Of a stretch of 64,000 bases of DNA, positions 10,292-19,907 are shown one piece after another (position 1 is the first letter of the stretch; every line of letters begins with the position of its first letter). Made by a program: the position numbers and the translations under genes. The stretch covers positions 38,501 through 102,500 of the forward strand of contig JAJOZX010001568.1 in NCBI GenBank assembly GCA_023014485.1, given 5' to 3'. Source of the stretch: Bathynomus jamesi (Eukaryota > Arthropoda > Malacostraca > Isopoda > Cirolanidae). The notes beneath the pieces were generated by a model that saw nothing but the letters and a program-made list of their open reading frames with translations, was not told the DNA's origin and ran no database searches.

Positions 10292-12780
10292 ATGTAAAAC
10301 TACGTCTCCTTAGGAGGGATCCTATTTCATATGTATCTACGCGTTATGGACTAGAGGGTTTGAGACTCCACCGTAAACTTGAAAAGTCTGTCAGAAAATT
10401 CAAGAAGATTGAATTGGACCTTGAATTTTTAGAAATCTGCCGGAATAGTGGCGTCTTTCCTAATTTTATTTATTACAAACTGTATCCTAATTCACTCTAT
10501 TCTTCAGAGTTTTATAGGTCATCTTTGGTATATTATCTTAACAATGAAATTAATTACAAATTTAAGCTTAAGCATGATATTTCGAACAAGATTTGCGCTC
10601 TTAAAAGCCAGTTGAAGGCCTTCGTCTCTTTTTGTGACTATGCGTGCATAAGTGCCTAACATTCAAGTTTCCTCCCTTTCATATGTACGTTCTATTTCCC
10701 GGATTCATGACCGCAAGCTTTTTAAGTTAAACCTATCTCGCCCATATTTTCTGGATCCTGGTCAGGTCATTAGGAATTTATCTGACTATACCCTGTCAAA
10801 GCGTAAAAGTTTTCTCTTGTCTCTTGGCCTTAAATTCAAGTTTCCCAACTTGCGTTTTAAACCTGCTGACTTTTATTTTTATTTTGAAAGGATAGCCCAT
10901 GATCTGAAAGTTCTTTCAACCATTGATGCTAATGATTTTGGTAAGGTTAGACAACATATTTCTCAATTGTCCCATGAATTGTTTTCTAAAATTAAAGCTT
11001 TTAAGTTTTCTACAATTTTTCTGCATAGGGAGGACCGTGAAATTTTAAAAGGTTTGGGTGTAAATGACTCTATTGTTATTACTAAACCAGATAAGGGTAG
11101 TGGTGTTGTGGTTATGAATAAAACGGATTATATTAAAAAAATGCTTGATATTCTTTCCGATTCATTAAAATTTGTTAAGGTAGATGAACAAGCTTCTAAA
11201 ATTATTCAGCGATTGGAAGACAAGGTTAACCGTGTTTTGCTTAAGCTTAAACACGATTGTGTTATTAACTCCTCCACTTATGATGAATTGTACGTTTCAG
11301 GCTCTTATTTGGGCCTTATGTATGGTCTGCCTAAGGTTCATAAAGTCGGTGTTCCATTGCGCCCAATTTTAGCGTCTTATCCTTTGGCTAATTACAAACT
11401 TGCCAAATTTCTTGTCCCACTGTTATCACCATTTACTGTGAACTTGTACAGTGTTAAGGATAGTTTTTCTTTTGTGTCGGAAATTAAGAAGTTTAATATG
11501 AATTCTTTGTTTATGACAAGTTTTGATGTATCTTCCCTCTTTACAAATGTCCCCTTGGATGAGACCATTACAATTATTTTAAATAAAGCTTTTCCACAGC
11601 CGGACTCACTTTTTCACGGCTTTGGCAGAGCACAGTTTGAGCAGCTTCTGAATTTGGCAGTCAAGGATAACTTTTTTAGTTTTCAAGGGGTAATTTACCG
11701 TCAGTTGGATGGAGTGGGGACGGGGAGCCCCTTGGGTCCCGTTTTTGCGAATATTTTCATGTCTCATCTTGAGGAAAGGGCCTTCTGTGAGTGCCCCCCC
11801 TCACCTTAAGCCGAAATTGTACAGACGTTATGTTGATGATACGTTTGCTTTATTCCAAACGGATAATCAATCAGTTCAGTTTTTAAGTTTTCTGAACACA
11901 GTGCATAAGAACATTATATTTACGCAGGAAAAGGAAGTTAAAGGTTCTATTCCTTTCCTTGATGTTTTGGTTTCCAAATCAGGCTCGACTGTTTTAACTT
12001 CTACATACCGGAAGCCTACTTTTACGGGTTTAGGTTTTAATTTTTATAGTTTTTGCGATTTTAATTACAAACTAAGTTCCATTCGCACTTTAGTGCATAG
12101 AGCTTATAATATTTGCTCAAACTTTGCTCTGCTTCATAATGAGTTTGAATTCCTTACTGATTTTTTCTTTAAAAATGGTTTTCCACGGGATCTTGTACAA
12201 GGTATTATTGGTAAATTTCTTGATAATGTACATTCCCCCAACCTTATCCCAACATATGATGTTCCTAAGAATTGTAAATATCTTGTTTTACCTGATCTCT
12301 ACCATTTTAACACTTTTGTGAAAAAGCAATTGTTGAGTGTGGTGAGGAAATTTTATTTTCACACTGATTTTAAGGTTGCTTTTGTAAATAATAATACCCT
12401 TGAATGTTTTTTTCCGTTGTAAGGAAAATCCCCCCTGCGATGAACTGTTCTGTCGTTTATTTGTTTACCTGCCCTAGGTGTTCCCAGGGGAACTACTTTG
12501 GCAGCATAGTTCGTTCTTTGCAGCAAGATTTTGCTCCCATATGGGTATTAGCCATAGGACAGGGAAAGTTTTATCGAAAAAGGAACAGTCTGCCATTAGA
12601 AATCATTCTGTTAAGTGTAAGGTTGATATTTCCGTTAATAACTTTAAAATTCTTAAATCATTAAAATGCCCGTCCTCTCTCCGTATTTACGAATCTTTGT
12701 GCATTAAATTTCTGAACTCCAGTTTAAATATTGATTCTAGCTGTTACCCCTTTATATTAATTAGAATACCTACAAACTAA
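10255..12780 (+). pseudogene. PLE C reverse transcriptase / GIY-YIG protein
   Basis: The coding region runs through four overlapping frames (10255-10659, 10652-11809, 11709-12422, 12404-12780). The N-terminal part has RYGLEGLRLHRKLEK. RT motifs follow in order: KPDKGSGVVVM, LYVSGSYLGLMYGLPKVHK, LRPILASY, FDVSSLFTNVPLDETI, GTGSPLGPVFANIFM and the catalytic YRRYVDDTFALF. Then come PFLDVLV, YRKPTFTGLGFNF and a GIY-YIG-like endonuclease end (VVYLFTCPRCSQGNYFGS, then SHMGISHRTGK in another frame). The protein would reverse-transcribe its RNA at a nick made by the endonuclease domain. Breaks fall near 10655, 11795 (a C run), 12415 (a C run) and 12530, so sequencing error is possible. Confidence 0.85.
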
Positions 12781-12857
12781 ATTTTTTTTTTTTTTCCTGT
12801 TTTTTCCCTTGACCCTGTCTCCTTTTCGCCTCAGTTGTTTGTGGCTGTCAAGTGAGC

Positions 12858-13219
12858 ATGGTATGTTGGTGCACTTTTGCATTTTTTCATTTAACTTTTT
12901 ATTAGTAAGTTTTTTAACTAATTTATGTTTGAATGTTTTTAGTTTTTAAGTTTTATTTTTATCATGCGTATATTTGTCATGTATATAATTTTTACTTTTT
13001 GTTTTTGGCTTATGCTTGTTTTATGCTTTTTAATTTTTATTCTTGAAGTGGTTTTATTCTGTACTATAAATTAGTTTTAGTTTTTGACATTCGTATATTT
13101 TTGTCATGCATTAATTTTAGCTTTTTATTTATTAGGCCTTGAAAATGGGTAGAGTTGCCCGAAACGTCGGCTGCAGCCAAATATAATGACTTTTTTGATC
13201 TACGTCTTCGTTTTTATCC

Positions 13220-13224
<5 letters not shown>
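12858..13224 (+). repeat. Right pseudo-LTR of PLE C
   Basis: Direct repeat of 9926-10291. It is followed at once by a (TA)n array. Confidence 0.85.
13136..13172 (+). ncRNA. Hammerhead-like core in right pseudo-LTR
   Basis: Identical to the motif at 10205-10242. Confidence 0.45.

Positions 13225-13265
<41 letters not shown>
13224..13265. repeat. (TA)n microsatellite
   Basis: TA run at the 3' end of PLE C. Confidence 0.95.
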
Positions 13266-13270
<5 letters not shown>

Positions 13271-13329
13271 CACAAACATACAGTATATATATTATAAAAA
13301 ACAATTTCAATAACAGTGCGGGAATGTAA

Positions 13330-13560
13330 AAAACTGACAAGATCTTGTTAAAATTCCTTTTGCCTCCCATTAACTCTTGTTAAGTATGTGCTAATTGTTT
13401 TGGTTTCCGCTACGTTGTATATATTTATGGCATCTTGCCTTCTCTCTTCATTCCCTGACGAGGTGTAGCTCTGAATACACGAAAGACCTTGGAATCGTTT
13501 TTTTTTTCCTTGTGGGTTTGTATCATTCATTCATTTCACGTATTTAATTGTGAAATTCAT
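13330..13560 (+). mobile_element. PLE tail, family F (fragment)
   Basis: No coding sequence remains. A well-formed hammerhead-like core (13453-13496) followed by TTTTCCTTGTGGGTTTGTAT resembles the 3' terminal region of the PLEs in this window. I infer a 5'-truncated PLE copy of a further family. Confidence 0.5.
13453..13496 (+). ncRNA. Hammerhead-ribozyme-like core, best match
   Basis: CTGACGA (13455-13461), one G, stem GTGT / ACAC enclosing AGCTCTGAAT, then GAAA (13481-13484). Both conserved boxes are perfect and stem II pairs fully. Confidence 0.65.
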
Positions 13561-13561
13561 C

Positions 13562-13564
<3 letters not shown>

Positions 13565-13598
<34 letters not shown>

Positions 13599-13660
13599 GC
13601 AAAATTATTTGCAAATAAGTTAATATAGTAGTATAATAGTATAGTAATGTAGTATTTAAA

Positions 13661-13718
<58 letters not shown>
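13565..13718. repeat. Two (TA)n arrays
   Basis: TA runs at 13565-13597 and 13668-13718, separated by AT-rich sequence. Confidence 0.95.
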
Positions 13719-13719
<1 letters not shown>

Positions 13720-13720
<1 letters not shown>

Positions 13721-14145
13721 TGGTAACATATATACAGTATTTTAGATACTACAACTGTAATTTAAATTAGAGTTCTTTTTTCCGTAGATTTTCCTACGTA
13801 TTTTAATTTTGTATAAAATTGCTTTAAATGTTTAAACAAGTGTGGAAATAATGATAAAAATAAGCAAGAGTTTAGCAGCCAGATGCAGAATAATTTCTCG
13901 CAAATAAGGATTTTACGTTCAGGTTTTGCATTTTATATCCGTCGCTCTCTGGTTATGGGGGGGTATTGTTGTTAACTTTAACATTCTCTTGATTTTACTT
14001 TTTTATTTTTGTGCTTTTAATGTTTTAACCAGTATTTTATAATTAATTGAAGGATGTCATCTCTCTTTGAGGGCTCGAAGCGAAATCTCTCCTTCATTTC
14101 ATTCTTTAGGAATTTTATCTAATTTTTCAGTGTTATACACTGTCA
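13720..14145. other. No recognisable feature
   Basis: AT-rich, no supported gene or repeat; a (TA)n array follows at about 14148-14184. Confidence 0.4.
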
Positions 14146-14178
<33 letters not shown>

Positions 14179-14249
14179 ATATAATATTTAGGAGAAATCC
14201 AATGACAAGGAGAAATGTAAATGCCATGAAAAGTCTTCTTTATTGCGCA

Positions 14250-14279
14250 ACGTTTCGAGCAATACGCTCATCTTCAGGC
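14250..14279 (-). ncRNA. Hammerhead-ribozyme-like core (PLE A)
   Basis: On the minus strand: CTGAAGA, one T, stem GAGC / GCTC around GTATT, then GAAACG. Both boxes are perfect. Confidence 0.6.
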
Positions 14280-14670
14280 TGTTTAATAACAATGTGAAAT
14301 TAAAATCAATATTGAATGAAAAACAAAACAGAAAATTTCTATAACCTATTCGTAAAGACAAATTTTAAAAGACTGAGAAAAGAGGGTTAAATTCTAAGTT
14401 ATACAGATTTACATATAAAAATTAAGAAGTTATTTTAAATACATGTAGTAAATGTGAAATTAATACACTGGAAAAATTAACAATAGTACACTGGAACAAT
14501 GGAGCTATCTACCTTACACTGCAGTATCCGAGGCTGACTAATTTGAGCAGAGGCAAAGAAACGGGAAACACGAAGGATGGCGAGGGCGATTGGGGAAGGA
14601 GGGATTATAAGGAATTGGGGAAGGAGGAGGGATCATAGCAAATTGAGAGGGACGGCCGATGAGTCAACAT

Positions 14671-15793
14671 TCAGACTAGGGGACAATGCTTTAATGAAAG
14701 GGATTCTAAAATTCTTAGTGAGTTGGGACAAGTATTACAACCAAGAATTTTAAAATTGTCTAAAGTGACATCAATTTTGCATTTAATGCTGTGTTCACGA
14801 ATACTCGAGGCTTCCTTAGTTTTTAAAATTTTACCTGTTCGGCCACTTATTCCCATATGCGAATAAAATCTAGCCCTGAGAGAGCGAACAGTGCTGCCGA
14901 TGTAATTCCCAAGGAGACACCTGGGGCCAGGTAAATAAATATACAACACCGCTACGCAACGAGTCAGGGGTTCGATCCTTCGCTGAGAAAAAGCTACCTA
15001 AAGACGTTTTATTAATAAATATGATGCGGAAATCAGTATGATAAAAAAATTTCCTTAACAATTTTGTAAATTTAAGCTTAAATTCCTTATTCAAAGGACC
15101 CATTTCAGGTACCAAGAAATATTTTATATCCTTCGGCACTGTAATACATGGAAGTTGAGGGCTATAAACATTATTTAAGAAGGATCTAATTAGTTTGTCT
15201 ACATATTGAACAGGAAAACTATTATTAGTAAAGTATGATCTTAGATTATTAAATTCATCATTAAGTAAGGTAAAATTAGAGGTCAAATTATATCCTCTGA
15301 ACAGGAGAGTTTTAATACAAGACATCTTATAGTTGAAATCAGTAAAACTAAAAAAATTCATGCCCAAACCAGTGAAAGTGGGTTTCCTGTAAACTGATGT
15401 AGTAATAGAATCACCGTTTTTCGAAATTAAAAGATCTAAGAAGGGGAGGGAGCCATTTTGCTCAGTTTCCATTGTATACGTTATATTGGGGTGCAAAGAA
15501 TTTAGGAAGTTAAAGAATTGTTGCGCTTGTACCGCATTATCAAAGACTGCTATCGAATCATCAACGAAGCGTCGATAGAAAATTGGCTTGAGATGAGTGG
15601 GAGATTGTCTAAAAATTACACTTTCTAAATGAGTCATAAAAAAGTCAGCTGCTAACGGTCCGACTGGTGATCCCATCCCTACCCCATCAATTTGTTGGTA
15701 AACCTTATTGTTGAAAGTGAAATAGCATTGTTTGAAGACCAATTCTAAAAGTTCCTTCAAATGAGACAATGAAAAACCATGAAAATTATCAAG
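14671..15793 (-). pseudogene. PLE A RT (C-terminal half) and GIY-YIG end
   Basis: The 299-codon minus-strand frame from 15769 covers LELVFKQCYFTFNNKVYQQI, MGSPVGPLAADFFM, the catalytic YRRFVDDSIAVF, LPFLDLLIS, YRKPTFTGLGMNFF and VVYLFTWPQVSP. After one frame change near 14940 it continues as CLLGNYIGSTVRSLRARFYSH and SHMGISGRTGK, the GIY-YIG region, and ends at 14671. A single indel therefore separates this half from an open frame. The N-terminal half is absent because the copy is 5'-truncated. Confidence 0.85.
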
Positions 15794-15842
15794 ATAATAA
15801 AAAGATAATAAAAAGATAATAAAAAATGATACTTACTCTCAG

Positions 15843-16286
15843 TTGTTCGCATCTGGTGCTAATCTTGCTCAATTATACTGTCTGCCTAAAATCCATAAAG
15901 CTGGAACACCTCTCCGTCCTATTTTAGCTTCGTATAACTTACCCACCTTTCAATTGGCAAAATTTGTTGTTCGTCTCCTGTCCCCCTTTGCGAAAAATGC
16001 TTACACTATAAATAACTCGTTTGAATTCCAAAAAGACCTCCTGGGTAAAAACTTCGATTCAAAAAAGTTTTTTGTCAGTTTTGATGTAAAGTCACTTTTC
16101 ACAAATGTACCTGTATCTGAAACTATTGCCATTATTTTAGATAGGGTTTTTAGCTCAGTTGATAATTTTCATGGTTTTTCATTGTCTCATTTGAAGGAAC
16201 TTTTAGAATTGGTCTTCAAACAATGCTATTTCACTTTCAACAATAAGGTTTACCAACAAATTGATGGGGTAGGGATGGGATCACCA
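15843..16286 (+). pseudogene. PLE A RT (N-terminal half)
   Basis: An open plus-strand frame with AQLYCLPKIHKAGTPLRPIL, LLSPFAKNAYTI, FDVKSLFTNVPVSETI and QIDGVGMGSP. These are the RT motifs preceding the catalytic YVDD box, which is missing. At 16286 the sequence switches to the family B endonuclease, out of frame. Confidence 0.8.
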
Positions 16287-16810
16287 TATTACCATGTCAA
16301 GAATGTCCTGATAATGTATACGTGGGAGAAACGGGAAAGAACCTCAGTAAGAGAATTTATGAACACAAGAGAGATGTGAGGATGGGGAATGAAAAAAGTG
16401 TGGTATTCTGTCATGTTAGAGCCTGTAACCATGTAATAGATTTCAATAATTGCAACTTTGTTTTCAAATCTAATAATTATGTTAAGCGTACAATTGTTGA
16501 ATCTAGTCTTATAGGCTCTATACAAAATTTTAATCTATCCGATGGCCAATTTTCTTTCAACAAAATTATATGTAATAAAATGAAGAATTTTGTAACATTA
16601 CCCTCCAAAAATCCTCAGGCAACACAAGTACATCCATCAGGTCAAAGCTGGGTCGGAGGGATCACTTAACTATCCTCTGAGAAGAGGATAGGAAGGTTCA
16701 GTCAGCTAATCCCTGATAATTAATTTCCAGGTCTTATAAACTCTGTTCTTTGTTTATACGGTCATTACCAATTGAGAAGGGCTCGCGAGAAGCCGAAACT
16801 GTATTGGTGT
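16286..16810 (+). mobile_element. PLE family B 3' part (GIY-YIG and tail)
   Basis: It codes for a GIY-YIG-type endonuclease in the frame reading LPCQECPDNVYVGETGKNLS, then RIYEHKRDVRMGNE and HVIDFNN, stopping at 16669. The VYVGETG and Arg-containing R.YEHKR motifs are the catalytic signature. A hammerhead-like box (GAGAAG, stem GGCT/AGCC, GAAAC) lies at about 16768-16801. This family is more like PLE D (51462-53053) than PLE A. Confidence 0.75.
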
Positions 16811-16852
16811 TAAGAAATAAAAATTTACGTCTTCGTGAAGAGTGGTTTCCTG

Positions 16853-16963
<111 letters not shown>

Positions 16964-16999
16964 ATTATTATTTCACGAAAGTAACACGTGAATAATATT

Positions 17000-17139
17000 T
17001 ATGATGAAAATAACCACGAAGGAAAAAGGAAACAGAATGGTGCTGAAGCGCTTTCGTCTAATGAGTGTTCCTGAGGATGTCATTAGACTGAAGCGCTTCA
17101 GCACCATTCTGGGTTTCCTTTTTCCTTCGTGGTTATTTT

Positions 17140-17145
<6 letters not shown>
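17000..17145. repeat. Near-perfect palindrome of PLE E tails
   Basis: About 65-bp arms, mirror images around GTGTTCCTGAGGATG. Each arm is the PLE E terminal sequence (TTCCTTCGTGGTTATTTTCA, AAGCGCTT, and TCATTAGAC next to the hammerhead box). One arm keeps CGAAAGCG in inverse; the other has TGAAGCG and so has lost the GAAA box. Confidence 0.8.
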
Positions 17146-17224
<79 letters not shown>

Positions 17225-17225
17225 A
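17146..17225. repeat. (TA)n followed by (GA)n
   Basis: Compound microsatellite between the PLE palindrome and the host exon. Confidence 0.95.
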
Positions 17226-17593
17226 TAGACATATATAATTACTGATGAAACATCTTGTGTTTATGGGATGTTTATGTTTAATGTTTTTTTCTTTCTTTTG
17301 CAGGTTTGGATCATTTTATGACCAAAAACTGGAGAAATGGTGCAAAGCATCTTATGTGGACGTAATAACAGAAAGGAGACGTAACTATCGAAAGAAAAAC
17401 TTTTTATGGTATGGGACGATTCTAAAATTAGCATTCGTTCATTTAAATCCGTAAACTTTGAAAAAAGTGTGATTTAAATATGAATGTAAGAATGGAGATT
17501 AGATATACATCCGCGATTATCTTCAAGTATGGATGACCCGTACTATGGGGTTTTTCATAAAATAGTGATATAAGGACTGGGTACTGCATTAGT

Positions 17594-18344
17594 ATGGGTG
17601 TCAGGTATGGCTGGTCTACACTTCTTGTCATTTACCTAGTAATTGCTAGTCACTCCATTCACCCTATATCTACCCGTGGTACAAACTTAAACGCTACACC
17701 CAATTTCCACCCTTTCAATTATAAACCTAAATTTCCCGTAGCTGATGAAAATGAACGAAATATCATTCATTTAATAAATGACTACCAACAAAACTTAAAA
17801 ATGTACAACCCTCAAGTGAGCAATAATGAGTCATATCTTCCTTCTAAAGTTTTTGATAAAAAGGAGGAGCAGCAGCAGCAGCAATCGATCCCCTCAAATA
17901 AGACTTTAAGAAGCGAACAATATACAATCGATGTCCTTCCATCCCCTCCTCAAGCTGACCCCAATTCTACGGAAAAAAATGATCAATCAAATCATTTGTC
18001 GAGACAATCAGGAGCCATTGGTGGAACTGGTATCGTGGCTGGTTACACAAATTACATTAATCATTCTTCGCGTGTCTATGAATGGAATTCAGATTTGCAA
18101 AATAAATCTGAATCTTCGAACGGTATAAATGTGATGCCCGATGGAACTTCTCCAATACCTCACTATTATTCAAATCATATTACCATAGACGCTCAGTTTT
18201 TACCTTGGGCCGAAGGTCTCTATATTGGAAAAGGAGGTAACAATTGTTTAGATCCAGATGTCATCGCCAAAGCAGCGAAATTAGCACTCAAGAAAAATCC
18301 TCCTCCAGCAGGAGTTACTCTTATTGTCCATCCTCCACCAAGAG
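17594..18344 (+). CDS. Secreted protein of unknown function (one exon)
   Basis: I do not recognise this protein. The frame opens MGVRYGWSTLLVIYLVIASH, a plausible signal peptide with a hydrophobic core at residues 8-18. It continues with a polar stretch rich in Asn/Ser, a five-Gln run near residue 95 and several N-x-S/T sites. The end is more ordered: DAQFLPWAEGLYIGKGGNNC and PPPAGVTLIVHPPPR. A strong splice acceptor (CTTTCTTTTGCAG, ending 17303) precedes it, and a consensus donor AG/GTAAGA lies at 18344/18345. I therefore read 17304-18344 as an exon with about 290 nt of 5' UTR. Without splicing the frame would stop at 18355. It is the only clear host gene candidate. Downstream exons were not found. 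Confidence 0.6.
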
Positions 18345-18404
18345 GTAAGAGGTAATTCAGTATTCTAGTCATAGGCTATCAATACGGCTTTCGGATATAA
18401 AACC

Positions 18405-18878
18405 ATTGGTACTTATGTATTATCGGGACTACCAAACTGTTTATCATGTATTTTTGCTCTCGTCATTTTCGTTTAAACTAACTAAAATATCACAACTTAA
18501 CCTAACCAATCATCAAGGGCGTACAGTTGACCTAACCGGGCATTCAGTTGACCTAACTGGGCATTCAGTTGACCTAACCGGGCATTCAATTAACCTAACG
18601 GGTTAATATTGGTTATTTCACCTAAATATCTTCTGATCTTTTCGTATTAGGCACTCACTGTCACATTTCGGGCAAGTTAAGGATGAGAGAATAACGCCGT
18701 AATTGATAAAAACATCCAGTGTCAACATTCGTGTCAACTGAATGCCCGGTTAGGTCAACTGTACGCCCTTGATGAATGGTTAGGTTAAGTTGTGATATTT
18801 TCGTTAGTTTAAACGAAAATGACGAGAGCAAAAATACATAATAAACAGTTTGGTAGTCCCGATAAAACGTAAGTACCA
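18405..18878. mobile_element. Inverted-repeat element with a minisatellite
   Basis: Arms of about 150 bp (18405-18553 and 18730-18878) are inverted copies that share GGACTACCAAACTGTTTAT and CGTCATTTTCGTTTAAACTA. The left arm continues into a minisatellite of about four 21-bp units (18522-18605; core GTTGACCTAACCGGGCATTC), and the right arm has one to two units. No coding capacity is present. It lies just downstream of the host exon, probably in its intron. Confidence 0.75.
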
Positions 18879-18929
18879 AACAATTTTCATGAAAGTCTAA
18901 TTATCGGCATGATTTTACTCCTTGAATTA

Positions 18930-18983
18930 TATATATATATATATATATATATAGTGTATATATATATATATATATATATATAT
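18930..18983. repeat. (TA)n microsatellite
   Basis: TA run broken once by GTG, abutting LINE copy A. Confidence 0.95.
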
Positions 18984-19826
18984 GCCCCCCATAGTACTGT
19001 GAGGTATTGAGAAACTCATGATCTTCACTTGCCCCACAAACACCTTTAAATGGGAGACCCATAATGGGTGCACACACATTTCTACATTACTGTACAGTCT
19101 TTACAGCCACACCTACACTTTTCCTCGTAAGTGTATATATTGTAATGTATATGGTTGTAAATTTGACTTGGTCCGCAATCGATATGAACCGTGACTTGAT
19201 GGATACCGTAATGAAATTGACTAGATTCTTTGGATCTGATATATTTGCATGTCCGTTATATAATAGATATAGAGTGTAACATATTTGTGGAGAGTAGTCT
19301 ATTATGACTTGATCCTCTGGATCGAGAGATTCTATCTTTAGTTTTAAATCGATAATTAATTATTTTTAAATTGATAATGTATATGGTTGTAAATTTTGAC
19401 TTGGTCCGCAATCGATATGGACCGTGACTTGATGGATACCGTAATGAAATTGACTGGCTTCTTTGGATCTGATATATTTGCATGTCCGTTATAAATAGAT
19501 ATAGAATGTAACATAATTGTGGATAGTAGTCTATTATGACTTGCTCCTCTGGACCGAGAGATTCTATCTTTAGTTTTAAACCGATAATTAATTATTTTTA
19601 AATTGATAATTATTTAGTTTCGTAAAAATTGGTCGTTGCCAATTTACCGGCAGTTTTTAAATAAGTTTCTTATGTTCTTGTGGTTCGGAACCCACGTAAA
19701 ATTGTAGGTCCCCTCCGCCACCACGGAGGACATACACAATACACGTTTACGAACACAGTTAGGTAGACCAGCCATGAGTGGATCCTAGGGTCTTTGTTGG
19801 TCTGAAACATTATAACATTATAACAT

Positions 19827-19830
<4 letters not shown>
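18983..19830 (+). mobile_element. CR1/L2-like LINE, copy A (3' UTR only)
   Basis: About 850 bp nearly identical to 22614-23453, the 3' UTR of copy B. It starts TGCCCCCCATAGTACTGTGA and ends in the ACATTATA microsatellite tail. It is a severely 5'-truncated insertion, the usual outcome of incomplete target-primed reverse transcription. Confidence 0.85.
19147..19612 (+). repeat. Two tandem 232-bp units in LINE 3' UTR (copy A)
   Basis: Units at 19147-19378 and 19379-19612 both begin GTATATGGTTGTAAATTT and end near AAATTGATAAT. They are clearly duplicates with a few substitutions. Confidence 0.9.

Positions 19831-19878
<48 letters not shown>
19829..19878. repeat. (TA)n microsatellite
   Basis: TA run between LINE copies A and B. 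It is followed by a 14-bp scrap of LINE 3' UTR (CCCACAGCTCAACA) and a second short TA run. Confidence 0.95.
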
Positions 19879-19881
<3 letters not shown>

Positions 19882-19907
19882 ACAGCTCAACATATATATA
19901 TATATCA

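Larger units (their letters stand above)
9926..13224 (+). mobile_element. Penelope-like element, family C, with direct pseudo-LTRs
   Basis: A near-complete PLE with direct terminal repeats of about 366 bp (9926-10291 and 12858-13224). The repeats are almost identical and each contains a hammerhead-like core just before the common end TTTTTGATCTACGTCTTCG. Between them lies one long coding region with RT and GIY-YIG endonuclease domains. Direct pseudo-LTRs are a known PLE arrangement. The near identity of the repeats suggests a young insertion. Confidence 0.9.
14200..16286. mobile_element. Penelope-like element family A, head-to-head copies
   Basis: One copy runs on the minus strand from 15793 down to about 14200 (RT second half, endonuclease, 3' tail with hammerhead-like core). 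A second runs on the plus strand from 15843 to 16286 (RT first half). The two overlap only in about 117 bp around the GVGMGSP block (15677-15793 and 16170-16286). They are separated by AAGATAATAA repeats at 15790-15840. The plus copy stops exactly where a different PLE (family B) starts. Confidence 0.8.

Noticed and set aside
14048..14090. Hammerhead-like sequence near GAAGGATGTCATC
   Set aside because: The second box and stem pairing are missing.
18522..18605. CRISPR-like array
   Set aside because: Units are directly contiguous without spacers, and the genome is eukaryotic.
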